From NCBI RefSeq assembly GCF_905220365.1, contig NC_061153.1, positions 9,878,001 through 9,942,000 of the forward strand: a stretch of DNA of 64,000 nucleotides, read 5' to 3'. This DNA comes from Vanessa cardui. Lineage: Eukaryota > Arthropoda > Insecta > Lepidoptera > Nymphalidae. The notes below the pieces were generated by a model. That model was not told the origin of the DNA, searched no databases, and saw only the letters and a program-made list of their open reading frames with translations. A program made the translations under genes and the position numbers. Of the stretch, positions 10,553 through 21,671 are shown in pieces (position 1 is the stretch's first letter; the number at the start of each line of letters is the position of its first letter).

Positions 10553-12173
10553 AATACTCCAATAGCATTATGTGATTTCTCCCAAGCATCGTAAATATGC
10601 TTAAGAAGCGCAATTCCCGCATCAGTTGTTGATCGACCTCTTGCAAAACCAAATTGCTCACTATGAAAAATGGTATTTGTACCAAAATGGATAAGAAGTT
10701 GATTTAAAATATTTTTTTCGAAAATTTTACTTAAAGATGGGAGTATTGAAATAGGCCTGTAATTACTGGGATCGCTCCTTTTTCCATTCTTAAAAAGTGG
10801 TAAGACTTTAGTACATTTTAACAAGTTAGGAAATGAACCCGTGTCCAAACTCTTGTTAAAAATTACAGCTATATACGGAGCAATATCGTGTATGATGTTA
10901 TTTATGAATTTTACCGAAATGCCCCATACGTCGTTAGTTTTTTTAATATTGAGTGTTTTAAATACTTTTATAACATCCATTGCAGAAACCGTTTCAAAAG
11001 AAAAATCAATAACGCATTTAGAAACATTTTTATTCAATAATCTAGCTGCGTCTAATGTTGATGATTTTAAATGAGATGTTATTTTATTAGGTATGTTATC
11101 AAAGAACATTTCAAATAAATTTGCAACTTCTAATTCAGAATTTGTGTATTTACTGCCTGTGTTTAATTTGATTGGCATACTTTCCTTTTTAGGTTTTCCA
11201 CTAACACTTCCAATAATGTCCCAAGTGGCCTTTATTCTATTATCGGAAGTCAAAATTTTGTTCTTTATGTATAAAGACTTAGCATAAATAAATACTGTTT
11301 TAAATATTTTGGAATATTTATTGACATATCCTAGAAAGGCTTCGTTTTGATTCCACTGCTTCATACCATTTAGGTCGTATTATTTATTTCTGCTTTTATA
11401 TATATTTACCAATAGTAGCCCATTCACTAAACTTCAATTTTGTATTATTATAAAATGATTTCATTTTGAATATTTTATTAAATTCTATTAATATTCATTC
11501 AAAAAATGAATTATAAAGTTCATTTGGATCTTGTATCGTTAGATCTAAATAAGATAATTTACACGCCACAATATCTTTAAAACAGTTTACTTTATGAGCC
11601 GTTATTGGCCTGTACATTATTTTTTTTTTTGAATGAATAATTTCTTTGTGTTCTAAAGAAAACTTCTGACCACAGTGATCAGAAGTTAAATTATTTATAA
11701 TTGAAAATTCATATATTTCACAGTCACAAAACACATTGTCAATACACGTAGAAGTATCGTTGGTTATTCGTGTTGGTTCATTAACTCGGTACGTTAAATT
11801 AAGTGACCTAAACAATGTGACTAATCGAACACTCAGCGAAGTTACTTTTAATAAGTCGAAGTTAAACGCCACGTACAAATATATATTTATTACTTTCGCT
11901 TATCTTTTTAAGAACATCCTCCATAGTGGTCTCAAATAAGCAAAAATTTCCCGATGGGGGCCGGTACACGCAAACTATAATGTACTCCGGAAATTCCACG
12001 CAGGATAATTCGATAGTACATTCGACAGAGAGAGCCACACAACCTTTTCGAGATTTACAAACGACATCATTCCGTACTAATATTAATGAGCCACCGCGAA
12101 TAGCGTTCCCTCTTACGAATGTACTTAAAGTTTGCAAACTACAATTTAAAGTTTGGGATTTATTTTCACCCAT
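10553..12173 (-). pseudogene. Element B: endonuclease and RT N-terminal half
   Basis: Read on the minus strand from 12,173 down. An endonuclease piece contains IRGGSLILVRNDVV and IIVCVYRPPSGNFCLFE (11,862-12,173). A second frame (11,495-11,878) holds the end of the endonuclease (TCIDNVFCDC, SDHCGQKFSLEH, where SDH is the APE signature). A third frame (from 11,364 down) holds the RT entry (RIKATWDIIG, SNYRPISILPSLSKIFEKNI, EQFGFARGRSTTDA). It stops at the A1 TSD in the middle of NAIGV/FCDL, and RT motif A continues at 5738. The frame breaks and A1 make it non-functional. The 5' end is cut near 12,174, where A2 ends. Confidence 0.8.
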
Positions 12174-12232
12174 TCATAAAAAAAAAACATTTTCTTTACA
12201 TATAAGTTGCATGAGGTGCAACAGGCGGTCTT

Positions 12233-12248
12233 ATCGCTAAGCAGCGAT
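12233..12248 (-). ncRNA. Family A 3'-UTR hairpin (A2)
   Basis: Stem atcgct/agcgat with loop gctt on the minus strand, flanked by tctggaagag upstream and aagaccgcc downstream. The stem matches A1; the loop differs. Confidence 0.7.
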
Positions 12249-12447
12249 CTCTTCCAGACAACCTTTGGGTAAAGGATCATAATGTAGATATAAATGGGAA
12301 GGGTACAGTAACTTTTTACTTATATGTGGTACATAATAAAATAATACCCAATACACAAATAACAATAAATATACATATATACTATATTAAATACATGCAT
12401 ACATAAATAAATACATAGAATATATATAATAAAATAGGAGATATTAA

Positions 12448-15283
12448 CTAAACAAGAATTAATAACAACAAAGACTGTGCGCGACTTACAGCTAAGGGTA
12501 ATGTATTCCAAAGTCGAGAAGCTTCTACAGTGAAGGACTTAGAATAGTAAGAAGAAGAATGGGAAGGAATGGAGAGAATTATTTTTTTTATTTGAGTGAA
12601 GAGCACGCTTATGAGTCTCCCTATGGATAGTGAAACGATCTTTAAGATAGAAGAGTGTCGCTGGATTAAAAAGAATAGAATAAAGAAGAGATAAAATGTG
12701 AGTATTCCTGCGAAGGCAAATAGGGAGCCACTTATGTTTTTGGCGAAATTCAGAAACATGATCATATTTGCGTAAACCAAATATGAACCGTATACATAGG
12801 TTTTGTAATCGTTCAAGCTTATTTAATTGCTCCTCACTTAAGTTTGCATAACAAGTGTCAGCATAGTCAAGAATCGGTAGAAGGAGAGATTGTGCAAGCG
12901 TAACTTTACTTGGTATAGGTAAAAAGGTTTTCAATCTTCTCAGTGAGCCAATAGATGAAAACAATTTTTTACTAACCTCATTTATTTGAGGTGCCCAAGA
13001 ATTGCTTTTAGCTATTTCACAGATTGGTATACGACGCCATCAAAAAGGGACAGGTGGTAATTGTTTCCAGTCAATCCGTGAAATAAGTCTCGGGCTATCA
13101 ATGATAATCACCTTTGTTTTTGTGGGATTAACTCTCAGATCATAAGATTTACTCTTAATTGAGTCTGTGAATATATTTGGAGATCATCTGCGTATAATTG
13201 ATAGAGAGAAGAAATGTGATTAGTGATAGAGGAAATGAATATAGAAAATAATAGAGGAGACAACACGCCACCTTGCGAGACACCAGCGCTTAGCATACAC
13301 CAGTCTGAGCTACGACCATTTGTATATACGCGCTGCCGACGCCCTCGCAGTAACACTGAAACCAGTCAGTCACCTTAGGAGATATGTTAAGAGAACGTAG
13401 TATAGCTAGTAAAATATCAAAATCTACAGTGCAAAATGCATTACTGAAATCCAGCAGTGCTAGCGATGTAATCAGTTGTTTGTCCATACCAAGTCTGATG
13501 TCGTCCGTTATTTGAACGAGGGCAATAGCCGTACTATGACAACGGCGAAAACCGGATTGGAAAGGATTCATAAGGTTATTTTTGGATAAAAATGGAGTCA
13601 TTTGTTGATATATAAGACGCTCAAATACTTTAGATAAGAAAGGAAGAATCGATATAGGACGAAATTCGGAGTAACTATTCGGTTGGACTTTTTAGGTACA
13701 GGGATTATTTGAGCATCTTTCCAGATCGTAGGAAATGTACAGGATTCTATCGACAAGTTATAGATAGATGTAAGGATAGGAGCTACAAGACCAATAATAG
13801 GAAGAATCATTTTACGGCTAATGCAATCTGAACCCACGGCATCAGAGTTGATGTCAAAAATGTTCTTCTTAACATCACATACAGTAAACTGACTAAAAGA
13901 GAAAGAAGGAATATTGGGAGTAGAAGACGCTGAAATATTTCTAACAGCGCTTGTTTTTATCGTACCATCTATGGTATCAGAAGACGAGAAATACTGGTTG
14001 AGTTGGTTTATATCCAGATTATTTAAATTTAGTTCTTGACGTGCCTTCCCAATTCCAAGTGTTTCAAGAAATTTCCACACTTTAGAAGAATCACTGTCGG
14101 TTAAGGACTGATGAATATGGCGTCGTTGTTGATCTCTACATTGCATGTTGCAGCGATTCCGAATATTTCTATATTTCTCGCGGTTTTTGTCTGTAGGGTT
14201 CAACTTGTATTTTGCTTTGGCTATGTTCTTACGATGTTGTAGTATTTTGATGTCATCAGTAAGCCAGGGAGCAGGCCGATGTTTTAGGCGCACAGGACGA
14301 ATGGGAGCATGAGTGTCATATAGTTGTGTCAGTAAGGAATTAAAAATTGCAACCCGTTCATCAACTGTATTCGCATCCAGTACTACTGACCAATCGATTT
14401 TAGATGCATCTTCATGCAAGCGACTGATATCCATACCACCAAAGTTACGCAGCAGAAGGATTCTTGACTTAGCTTAAGGTGGTTTAATTTTATAGGACAG
14501 GTAAAGTAAATCATGATAAGAGAATGCTGTAGCATTGCACTGAACATGTTTTTCAACATGGTCCGTGGAAGATACAATAATTAAATCAAGGAGTGAGGGA
14601 TTGGAATTCGGAAAGGAACGTGTGGCAGAGAGATCAAGAATGTGCAAGTTAGATGAAGATATTAAGGAATTCAGTCTCACGGATCTATAGTCATTTTTGA
14701 TCAGGCAAGTTTTAAAGTCACCCATCAATATAGTGTGGTTATATTGAGGAGTAAATTTTTCAAGAAGGTATTCTAGTGAGGAGAAGTAGTCAATTGATAG
14801 GCAAGGATTATAAAAAACACATAGTAGAACTTTACAATGGGAAAAAGTTAACTCAATAAAAAGATGTTCCGCGGAAGGACCAGTCTGAGGTGCCGACATG
14901 CTGATAATTTTAAAAGGAATGTAGGATCGCAGGTACATGGCAACACCTCCACCAGCTCTATTGACACGGTCATTTCGAATTAAATGGAAACCCGGTAAAG
15001 AATATGACTCAGAAGACAAACATGGGTTAAGCCATGATTCAGACACCAGAATAGCATGAAGGTTTTTGTTATCAAACGATGTAAGAAGGTCGGGATAGTG
15101 AGCAGGAATACTCTGAGCGTTAATATGAACAATGTTAAAGTTTTTAGGTACGTCTGTAAAAAGATTTAATAGGGATTCATTGAGAGAAGGAATACTTTGA
15201 AAGCTGTCGTCGCTACTGGCTAAATCAGAAGAGAGAGAAAGATAAATATCATTGTCGTCTTGAACATGGCTAATATCAATCAT
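12448..15283 (-). pseudogene. Family A ORF2 (A2 copy), broken
   Basis: Begins MIDISHVQDDNDIYLSLSSD at 15,283. The endonuclease runs to 14,474 with INAQSIPAHYPD, LVSESWL, MGDFK (relatives have MGDFN) and FSYHDLLYLSYK, ending at an in-frame TAA. The same frame continues 14,434-13,598 through the linker (NIAKAKYKLNPTDKNREKYR, RNRCNMQCRDQQRRHIHQS) into the RT start (VGSDCISRKMILPI). Frame changes near 13,680, 13,340 and 13,150 separate QSGFRRCHSTAIAL, ALLDFSNAFCTVD, AGVSQGGVLSPLLFSIFI and YADDLQIYSQ. C-terminal parts lie at 12,964-12,448. There are at least five disabling changes, and motif B is GVSQ rather than GVPQ. Confidence 0.85.
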
Positions 15284-16062
15284 AATAGATATGTATTAAA
15301 TAATAATAAATAAATAAGTATATAGAGAATTAAAATAAAATAATTATATAAATATATTTAATAAATACAATATATAAATATACAAATTGCAAATTTATAA
15401 TAGTTCCCTCTTACCCGCCAACTGTTGAAAGATTATGAAATTGATAAAACTAATAAGTAATAACAAATAAAGCTAAAAATTAAAGAATAATAATTTTAAA
15501 TCATAATTATATACATAATATACATAATCTGCTTACCACTGATGTAACATAAAAAAAAGCATGGAAACAGTGTATTTACATTAAAGTACTAATGGCTACA
15601 CAATACGACAAAAAAAAAATTATAGCCTAATAAACTAAGAATAACATAAAAAAAAATTATCAATAGAATAAGTCACGAAACAAACTGGTAGTGAAAAGTT
15701 ACACAAAATTAATTTCACAATGGAAATATGTAACTGGAATACAACATATTAACAAAAAATAGAAATTATTACAGACATTTCACTATACAAATAAAATAAT
15801 AAAATTAAATTGATGTATTACAGAACAAAAAAAAAACAAATAATAAAAAAGAGAAAAAACAAAAATAAATAAATTAGTTAAAAATAAAGAAACAGTCATA
15901 CAAACGTATTTAAAATTGACAAAACACGAGAGTCAAGATCGTGACAGCTGTCATTAATAAAAGTTGTCGGCACAATCTGTATTTGATATCTGTCATAATA
16001 GTAACAAAATTTTAAACTACACTCACTTATAAATATATTTAATATTTATAAGTGAGACACCC
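15284..16062. other. A/T-rich spacer of A2 and short palindrome before I-a
   Basis: About 730 bases of A2 inter-ORF sequence, very A-rich on the plus strand, without a gene. A perfect 15-bp inverted repeat (16,022-16,036 and 16,042-16,056, ctcacttataaatat) lies between the A2 5' limit and the I-a 5' end. It may be a remnant of the target site or of another repeat. Confidence 0.5.
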
Positions 16063-16266
16063 TCGCTTGCGTTAGCTTTGGTTGACACACGTGTTAGTGA
16101 GATATCTGTGTTAAAATAATCATTTTGTGTTATTCTTTCAATAATTTTTAGTGCAAGTAGTTAATTTATATGGTTTTTGGGTTTTACTAACATTATTAGG
16201 TTACAGTAAGTGTTAATTTACTATTATTGTTATCATATATTAGTTTGTAAGTTACAGTAGTTAAGA

Positions 16267-18215
16267 ATGGATGTTGATCCCCCTCCTGAACCTCCTGATC
16301 CCGGGGGTTTTGAAACATCTATTGAAGTGACTAAATCCTCGGCTCGTAAACGTTCAGGGGATAAGTCCTCTGTTTCTCCCGATCCCTCCTCTAAAAAAAC
16401 AGTCATTCATCCTACCACTGCAAATCCTTCCATCCAGACTGTGTATGTCAATCCCGCTTATACCGATGGTCCTAAAAGTTACGCTGATGACGATAAGGCC
16501 CCCTTCATTGTTCATGTCTTCCATGAAGTCGCTGACCCAGCCGCAGGTAAATCAAAACGTGCTATTAAATTCGGACAATTCTTACACAAGCACAAAATTG
16601 GCTCTATAGTTAATGATGGGGTCAAAAATGTAGGTCGTAATAAAATTGAAGTCCAGTTTTCCACTGCTCAATCGGCTAACAATTTCTTAAAAAACCTGTT
16701 TTAGATTTGTGTAAATATAAAACAACATTACCGACTTATAATATTACATGAATGGGTCTAGTCAAGGGCGTTCCGGTTGACTGGTCTATGGAGGACCTTA
16801 TAGAATCTATTGACCTTCCTCACGGTTGTGGGGAAATAATAAAATTGAGGCGATTGAACCGTAAAACCATCAATGAAGGAGTTGTGTCCTGGATCCCAAC
16901 TCAGTCAGTTGTGATAACTTTTAAGGGTCAAATCCTCCCTAGTAAAATTTATTCCTTCCATACCTCCCTTCCTGTGGAAACCTATAATCTACCTACTATC
17001 ATTTGCCTGAATTGTTGCCGTCATGGCCACATCAAGACTCAGTGCAGATCCACACCCAGATGTTATAAATGTTTCCAATCTCACACAGGTGAGTTGTCTG
17101 AGGTTACAAAAGATAATTCTAAATGCCTTCACTGTTCTGGTAAACACTTTGCTACAGATAAGGATTGTCCGGAGTATTCGCGACAGCACTCAATAAAGAT
17201 TGTTATGTCCCAGGATAACATCTCTTACATGGAAGCAACCTCTCGCTTCCCAAACGTCCGCAGATACTACGCTGAGATTGCAAAAGAGATGTTCTCCCCT
17301 CCTTTGTACACTCCGCCAAGCCCTAGATCTCCCTCTATCCCTCCATCTAAATCCACCTGTAGGCAAATTATTACATTTATTTAGTTTATTTTATTTATTA
17401 CACTTTACATACACATAATATAATATTTTATTTAATATTTATTTATGTATTAATATTATAAACATCTTACACATTTCACTAATACATACAATTATAATTT
17501 ATATTAAATAATAAAATATATATAAATAATTAATTCACAAGCATACTCGGGCGAAACCCGTAGTATACGGCGTTCGGATATTATTCTCCGACTACCGACT
17601 ACTGCGGAACAAAGTCACATACTTAGTCGGCTTTAACGTTCGATGCGATGTGCTTTGTTTTCTCATTACTTTATATTTCCTGAGTTCCTATGTTTTTGTG
17701 TTGTGCTATATTTCTATGTGTGACTGTCTATATTCTATTCTATCTTCTATTGACCTTTTGAACTTTCTTGTGCGTTTTGTGAACTGTGACTAATATACGT
17801 GTACTGGACTGTTAGCGTGAGTACTTTTATTTCCTCTGTATACGTGTTTACACACTTTACCCCAAACACCCCTCCTCCTAATAGATCATATAGACAGACC
17901 ATCTACCGTTCTCCTTCCCCTAGAGTTACTCAAGGAAAGGGGTACGATAAACATAGCTATATATCATATAGCATATACCAAGCTATAGTTGGTAATTGCT
18001 CCTCCTCGTCTCCAAATGGTTGTGCTCTGAATGTTAGTAACCCCTCCCCTCCTAATAACAATCCCAACTTATTAGAATTATTAATTAAAACTCTCCTAAA
18101 CATCCTTAGTACATGTAATGAAATTCCTCTACCGTCCAACGTTGCCAATGATCTAACACAACTTTTCAATATTGTTAAAAATGGCCCCAGTCAGATTCCT
18201 TCAATGGAATTGTAA
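16267..18215 (+). pseudogene. I-type ORF1 (I-a): Gag-like nucleocapsid protein with CCHC knuckles
   Basis: The N-terminus MDVDPPPEPPDPGGFE starts at 16,267, and the frame is lost near 16,700. The second frame (16,752-17,384) carries an RNA-binding region and the knuckle CLNCCRHGHIKTQC (C-x2-C-x4-H-x4-C), followed by CYKC and CLHCSGKHFATDKDC. Coding is then interrupted by a ~512-bp insertion (17,359-about 17,870) and resumes with NRSYRQTIYRSPSPR to the stop at 18,215. I-clade ORF1 proteins bind element RNA as nucleic-acid chaperones. It is non-functional here. Confidence 0.85.
17359..17870. mobile_element. Insertion in I-a ORF1, candidate solo LTR
   Basis: The segment is absent from the same place in I-b (about 42,133). 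It starts tgtaggcaaatta and ends near accccaaaca/cacc, and a cacc on both sides could be a 4-bp TSD. It has no ORF, an AT-rich first half with aataaaatat, and ends in a less AT-rich half. The tgt...aca-like ends and size suit a solo LTR, but the ends are ambiguous by a few bases and no internal element is present. Confidence 0.4.
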
Positions 18216-20016
18216 AAGTGTCCGTCAAAAGAAACCTGACCTCCTCTCCCTTATTAATTCTTATAAACCTGTCATTGTTGCCCTCTCTGAGACATGGTTG
18301 ATTCCCGGTTCCCGTTTTCGGATTCCGGGTTTTTCCTGCATACCCGTCATTTCTGTCATCCCTAAGTTTACAGAAATGACGGGTATGCAGGTTGTGCCAT
18401 CCTGATCAGGCACTCTATCCCCTTCTCCCAAATTCCTCTTCCTCCTTTTAGCCAGCATATCAATGCCGTGGCTATAAAGGCCTTTAATATTTCTTTTTTA
18501 TCGCTTTAAATTCCTCATCCTAACCCTTCTCTTGCTCCTGATTTACTCTCCATTTTCTCTTCCCTTCCATGCCCCATTCTTGTTATGGGGGATTTTAACT
18601 CCCACCATGCATTATGGGGCTCCTATTACTGTGATGGATTTGCTCCCGTGTTGGTGGACATTGCTGAGGATGTAAATTTATGCATTCTTAGCTATAGCTC
18701 GCCGACTCGTAGAGTCTACCCAAATCAGAATCCTCGTTCCGCTGTTGATCTAACCCTATCATCTCCCTCCCTTTCCACACAAATATCTTGGAATATCCTC
18801 CCATCAGCATTAGAAAGTGACCATTTCCCTATCCTTCTGTCACTTAATAACAGATCCTTCTCACTCATCAAATCACCCCCACTCCTTAAATATAGACTCA
18901 AGAACGTTAATTGGTTAGCATACTTTAACTCTGTTGATCCCATGTTAGACTCCTTCCCTGACTCTGTAAATGATGAAAATATTTTTGCCTACTATGAACT
19001 TTTTCTTAATGCAATCAAGTCCTCCGCTGATACCCATTTTTCCTTAAAAAATGTTAATAAAAAGACTTTGCTTTCCCCTCCTTGGTGGGATGAGGAATGT
19101 AATGTCATGGTCCAACAGAGATCTGAAGCCGAAGAGTCATACACAGTCTCTATGACTCCACAAAATTTCATCAAATATCAGCGTATTGATGCCAAAGTTA
19201 AAAGATTTTTTTCCAAAAAGAAAAAGCAGGATTGGACCAACTTCTGTGAACCCTCAATCCTCGGTCTCCACCTCAATTAGTTTGGACAAATCTTAAAAAT
19301 TTCGTCGTTCCCTTAACTCATAAAATCCAAATGCCAATAATCCCTCCATGTGGCTGAATGATTTTGCTGCCAAACTTGCACCTCCTTTTGTACCATGCCA
19401 GGATAGCTTTTTAACGCGACAACCAACATCTACATTGGATGATATGGATATACTAGCCCATTTACTCTGTCAGAGCTCCATACAGCTTTAAAGGGACTTA
19501 AGGATTCGTCACCCGGGGAAAGTGGCGTGCCCTACTCTTATATAATTAACCTTAGTGATAAAGCTAAATGCGTCTATCTGAACTTAATAAAAAAAAAAAA
19601 AATGTTTTATTTCATAAAGCCAGCTACAATATGTCCGTCTCAATTTGGTATAAAACACCATTTTGATGTATAGGTACAATGTATATACATTTATGAGACA
19701 GAATGAACGCCTGTGTCCGTGCTAGTATAAACTGGTTAATCAATGGTTTTTTCTCAGCAGGAATCATCCCGAAATCTTGGAAGTCCCAAATTATCATCCC
19801 CATTCTTAAACCTGGGAAATACCCATTGGACCCAAGTTCGAATAGACCCATTGCTTTATCATCTACATTAGTAAAAGTGGCTGACCATCTCCTGAAAAAC
19901 CGCTTGGAATGGATAATGGAAAGCAGGAATATTCTCTCGCCCTCTCAATTTGGCTTCCGAAAGGGTTTGAGTACTTTCGATAGTCTCAGCATTCTCACGA
20001 CAGACATTCGATTAAA
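18181..20016 (+). pseudogene. I-type ORF2 (I-a): endonuclease and RT N-terminal part
   Basis: The ATG at 18,181 overlaps the ORF1 end by 35 nt in another frame, as in I-b. Endonuclease motifs: LQWNCKSVRQKKPDL, VALSETWLIPG, then after a palindrome scar and frame loss MGDFNSHHALWGSYY (18,585) and SDHFPILLSLN. A basic linker follows (NKKTLLSPPWWDEECNVMVQ). The frame is lost after 19,280, a ~148-bp insertion sits at about 19,588-19,735, and the RT start reads IIPKSWKSQIIIPILKPGKY with QFGFRKGLST. The copy ends before RT motif A. It is dead. Confidence 0.85.
19588..19735. mobile_element. Short insertion in I-a ORF2
   Basis: About 148 bases starting with a run of A and atgttttatttcataaag, absent at the matching I-b position (about 43,806). 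A possible TSD is ttaat on both sides. The family is not recognised. An A-run at the left end would fit a minus-strand insertion only if the T-run belongs to its head, so orientation is not assigned. Confidence 0.4.
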
Positions 20017-21073
20017 ATATTTTATTACAGTATTTCTTCATGAAGCAAGATAGTGCTCTTTTATCATTTTTTAAAAGAAGTAATATTTGGTGCACGTCTT
20101 GCTTCTAGTGGAAGAGAGTTCCAAAGACGAATTGAATGAACTGTAAATGAGTCACTATAAAAAGATGTTGTATGGGGTGGTATTTTTAAAACCAAATTCT
20201 CTTCAGAACGAAGATTATGGCTATGTGAAGAACTGAGAAATTAAAATCTTTTAGATATGAAGGAGAAGACGGATTGAACAGAATACAGTACAGAAGTTGA
20301 AGGATGTGAGTATTCCTGCGAAGCCGGATTGGGAGCCACTTGAGCTTTTTACGAAATTCAGAAACGTGATCATATTTACGAAGACCAAATATAAATCGGA
20401 TGCAAAGATTTTGGAGACACTCAAGTTTATTAAGTTGCTGCATAATCGAGAATTGGTAGTAGGAGTGACTGTGCTAACATAATTTTGGTAGGGATGGGTA
20501 GAAAGTTGCGTAATTTTCGAAGGGAGCCAAAGGCTGCAAAATTTTTTTTATTTACCTCACTTATCTGTAGTTCCCAAGACAGGTGCTGGTCAAAGGTAAT
20601 TCCCAAATTCCTAGCTGTAACACTGAACGGTATGTTAACACCGTTAAAGTGTACAACCGGGAGATCCAAAAAAGATATACGAGAAATTAATTTTGAACTA
20701 CCAATAATCAGCACCTGTGTTTTATTTGGGTTTAGTCGTCATCCAAATGCAGTAGACCACTTAGAAATATTTAATAAATCATTATTAACTAAGTGTATAG
20801 TTTTACTTTGTGAATAGATCTGAAGATCATCTGCATACAGGTGATAGAGAGAAGATATATGAGAAGCGATGGTACTTCTAAAGACCGAAAACAAGAGGGG
20901 AGACAACACGCCACCTTGTGGAATGCCAGCAGTTGTAGGAGCCCATTCTGAGAAGGAATCTTGAACTCTTATCTGTTGCCGGCGCCCATACAAGTAAGAA
21001 TGAAACCAGTCAATTACTTTAGGAGATATGTTAAGAGAACACAAAATAGCAAGAAGAATATCAAAGTCTACAG
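20017..21073 (-). pseudogene. Element A3: family A ORF2 C-terminal fragment
   Basis: A minus-strand RT fragment: LNISPKVIDWFHSYLYGRRQ, motif B AGIPQGGVLSPLLFSVF and motif C LYADDLQIYSQ in 20,739-21,044. An in-frame TGA is followed by LIIGSSKLISRISF (20,430-20,714). After a frame change come LECLQNLCIRFIFGLRKYD (20,186-20,443) and the tail IRLWNSLPLEARRA near 20,115. The 5' part (motif A and upstream) is missing at 21,073, where a gypsy scrap begins. The 3' UTR with the family hairpin is also missing, so the copy is truncated at both ends. Confidence 0.8.
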
Positions 21074-21076
21074 TGT

Positions 21077-21215
21077 TGAAAATTTATTCGAGTTATTTTT
21101 AATCCTAACATTACATCCTAAGTCTTTTACAACTTTATATGGTCCTTTATAAAGAGGTTCTAGTTTTCTACCTGTTTCTATCTTAATTAATATTAAATCT
21201 CCTACATTATATTTA
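21077..21215 (-). pseudogene. Gypsy (Ty3-type) integrase C-terminal GPY/F-module scrap
   Basis: The minus strand reads NVGDLILIKIETGRKLEPLY followed by KGPYKVVKDLGCNV. This is the chromodomain-like GPY/F module at the end of gypsy-group integrases, which contacts target DNA. Only about 45 codons remain, between A3 and the A4 tail. The integrase at 30,652-31,650 belongs to a different element. Confidence 0.7.
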
Positions 21216-21324
21216 TTTATTTATTTATTTTATTTATTTAACACTTTTTGTACACCACAATTACAATTACAAACGATTACAGAATACACAAACTAAAAAC
21301 TAATGGTGAAACAAAGGCGGCCTT

Positions 21325-21340
21325 ATGGCTTACTAGCCAT
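21325..21340 (-). ncRNA. Family A 3'-UTR hairpin (A4)
   Basis: Stem atggct/agccat with loop agta on the minus strand, preceded by gtctggaaga and followed by aaggccgcc. Compared with A1 and A2 (atcgct/agcgat), one base pair is switched from C-G to G-C, so pairing is kept. Confidence 0.75.
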
Positions 21341-21501
21341 TTCTTCCAGACTACCTTGGGTTAGAAAGTTGTCTGTGGAAGACAGTATAGGGTGGTGCAA
21401 TTATAACTACTCTTAAAATGAATACAAGCTAAACACATACATAAATAAATAACAGTAATAAATATTCAATAATGTGCATACGTACATATATCAATAAATA
21501 C

Positions 21502-21593
21502 CTACATACATACCTACATACATACATACATACATACATACATACATACATACATACATACATACATACATACATACATACATACATACATAC
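21502..21593. repeat. (TACA)n microsatellite in A4 3' UTR
   Basis: About 90 bases of near-perfect cata/taca tetranucleotide repeat. Both strands are open by composition alone (HTYI and MYVC repeats), which is not coding evidence. Confidence 0.9.
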
Positions 21594-21671
21594 AAGCATA
21601 CATATAAATAAATACATATATATACATAATACATACATATATGACGTATTAAAATCATGTCGTCATCGTTA

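Larger units (their letters stand above)
12179..16018 (-). mobile_element. Element A2: 5'-truncated family A copy
   Basis: A minus-strand relative of A1/A4: inter-ORF spacer (15,284-about 16,018), decayed ORF2 (12,448-15,283), 3' UTR with the family hairpin, and a 3' end near 12,179 with an A-rich terminus. ORF1 is absent, so the copy is 5'-truncated in the spacer. The spacer motif acccgccaactg (15,413-15,424) is the complement of the A1 motif. Exact ends are uncertain by some tens of bases because no clear TSD was found. Confidence 0.75.
16063..20016 (+). mobile_element. I-type LINE copy I-a, 3'-truncated
   Basis: Starts with tcgcttgcgttagctttggt, identical to the starts of I-b (40,775) and of the fragment at 63,315, which marks a true 5' end. 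Order: 5' UTR to 16,266, ORF1 (16,267-18,215, interrupted), overlapping ORF2 from 18,181, with the RT cut at about 20,016 where A3 begins. It contains two foreign insertions (17,359-about 17,870 and about 19,588-19,735) and a palindrome scar at 18,335-18,391. RNase H and the 3' UTR, present in I-b, are lost. Confidence 0.8.

Noticed and set aside
21077..21215. GPY/F scrap as part of the 29.7-36 kb gypsy element
   Set aside because: That element has its own integrase C-terminus and both LTRs with TSD in place; the scrap lies about 8 kb outside it.
21502..21593. CRISPR-like regular repeat
   Set aside because: A simple tetranucleotide repeat in a eukaryotic genome, with no spacers and no cas genes.
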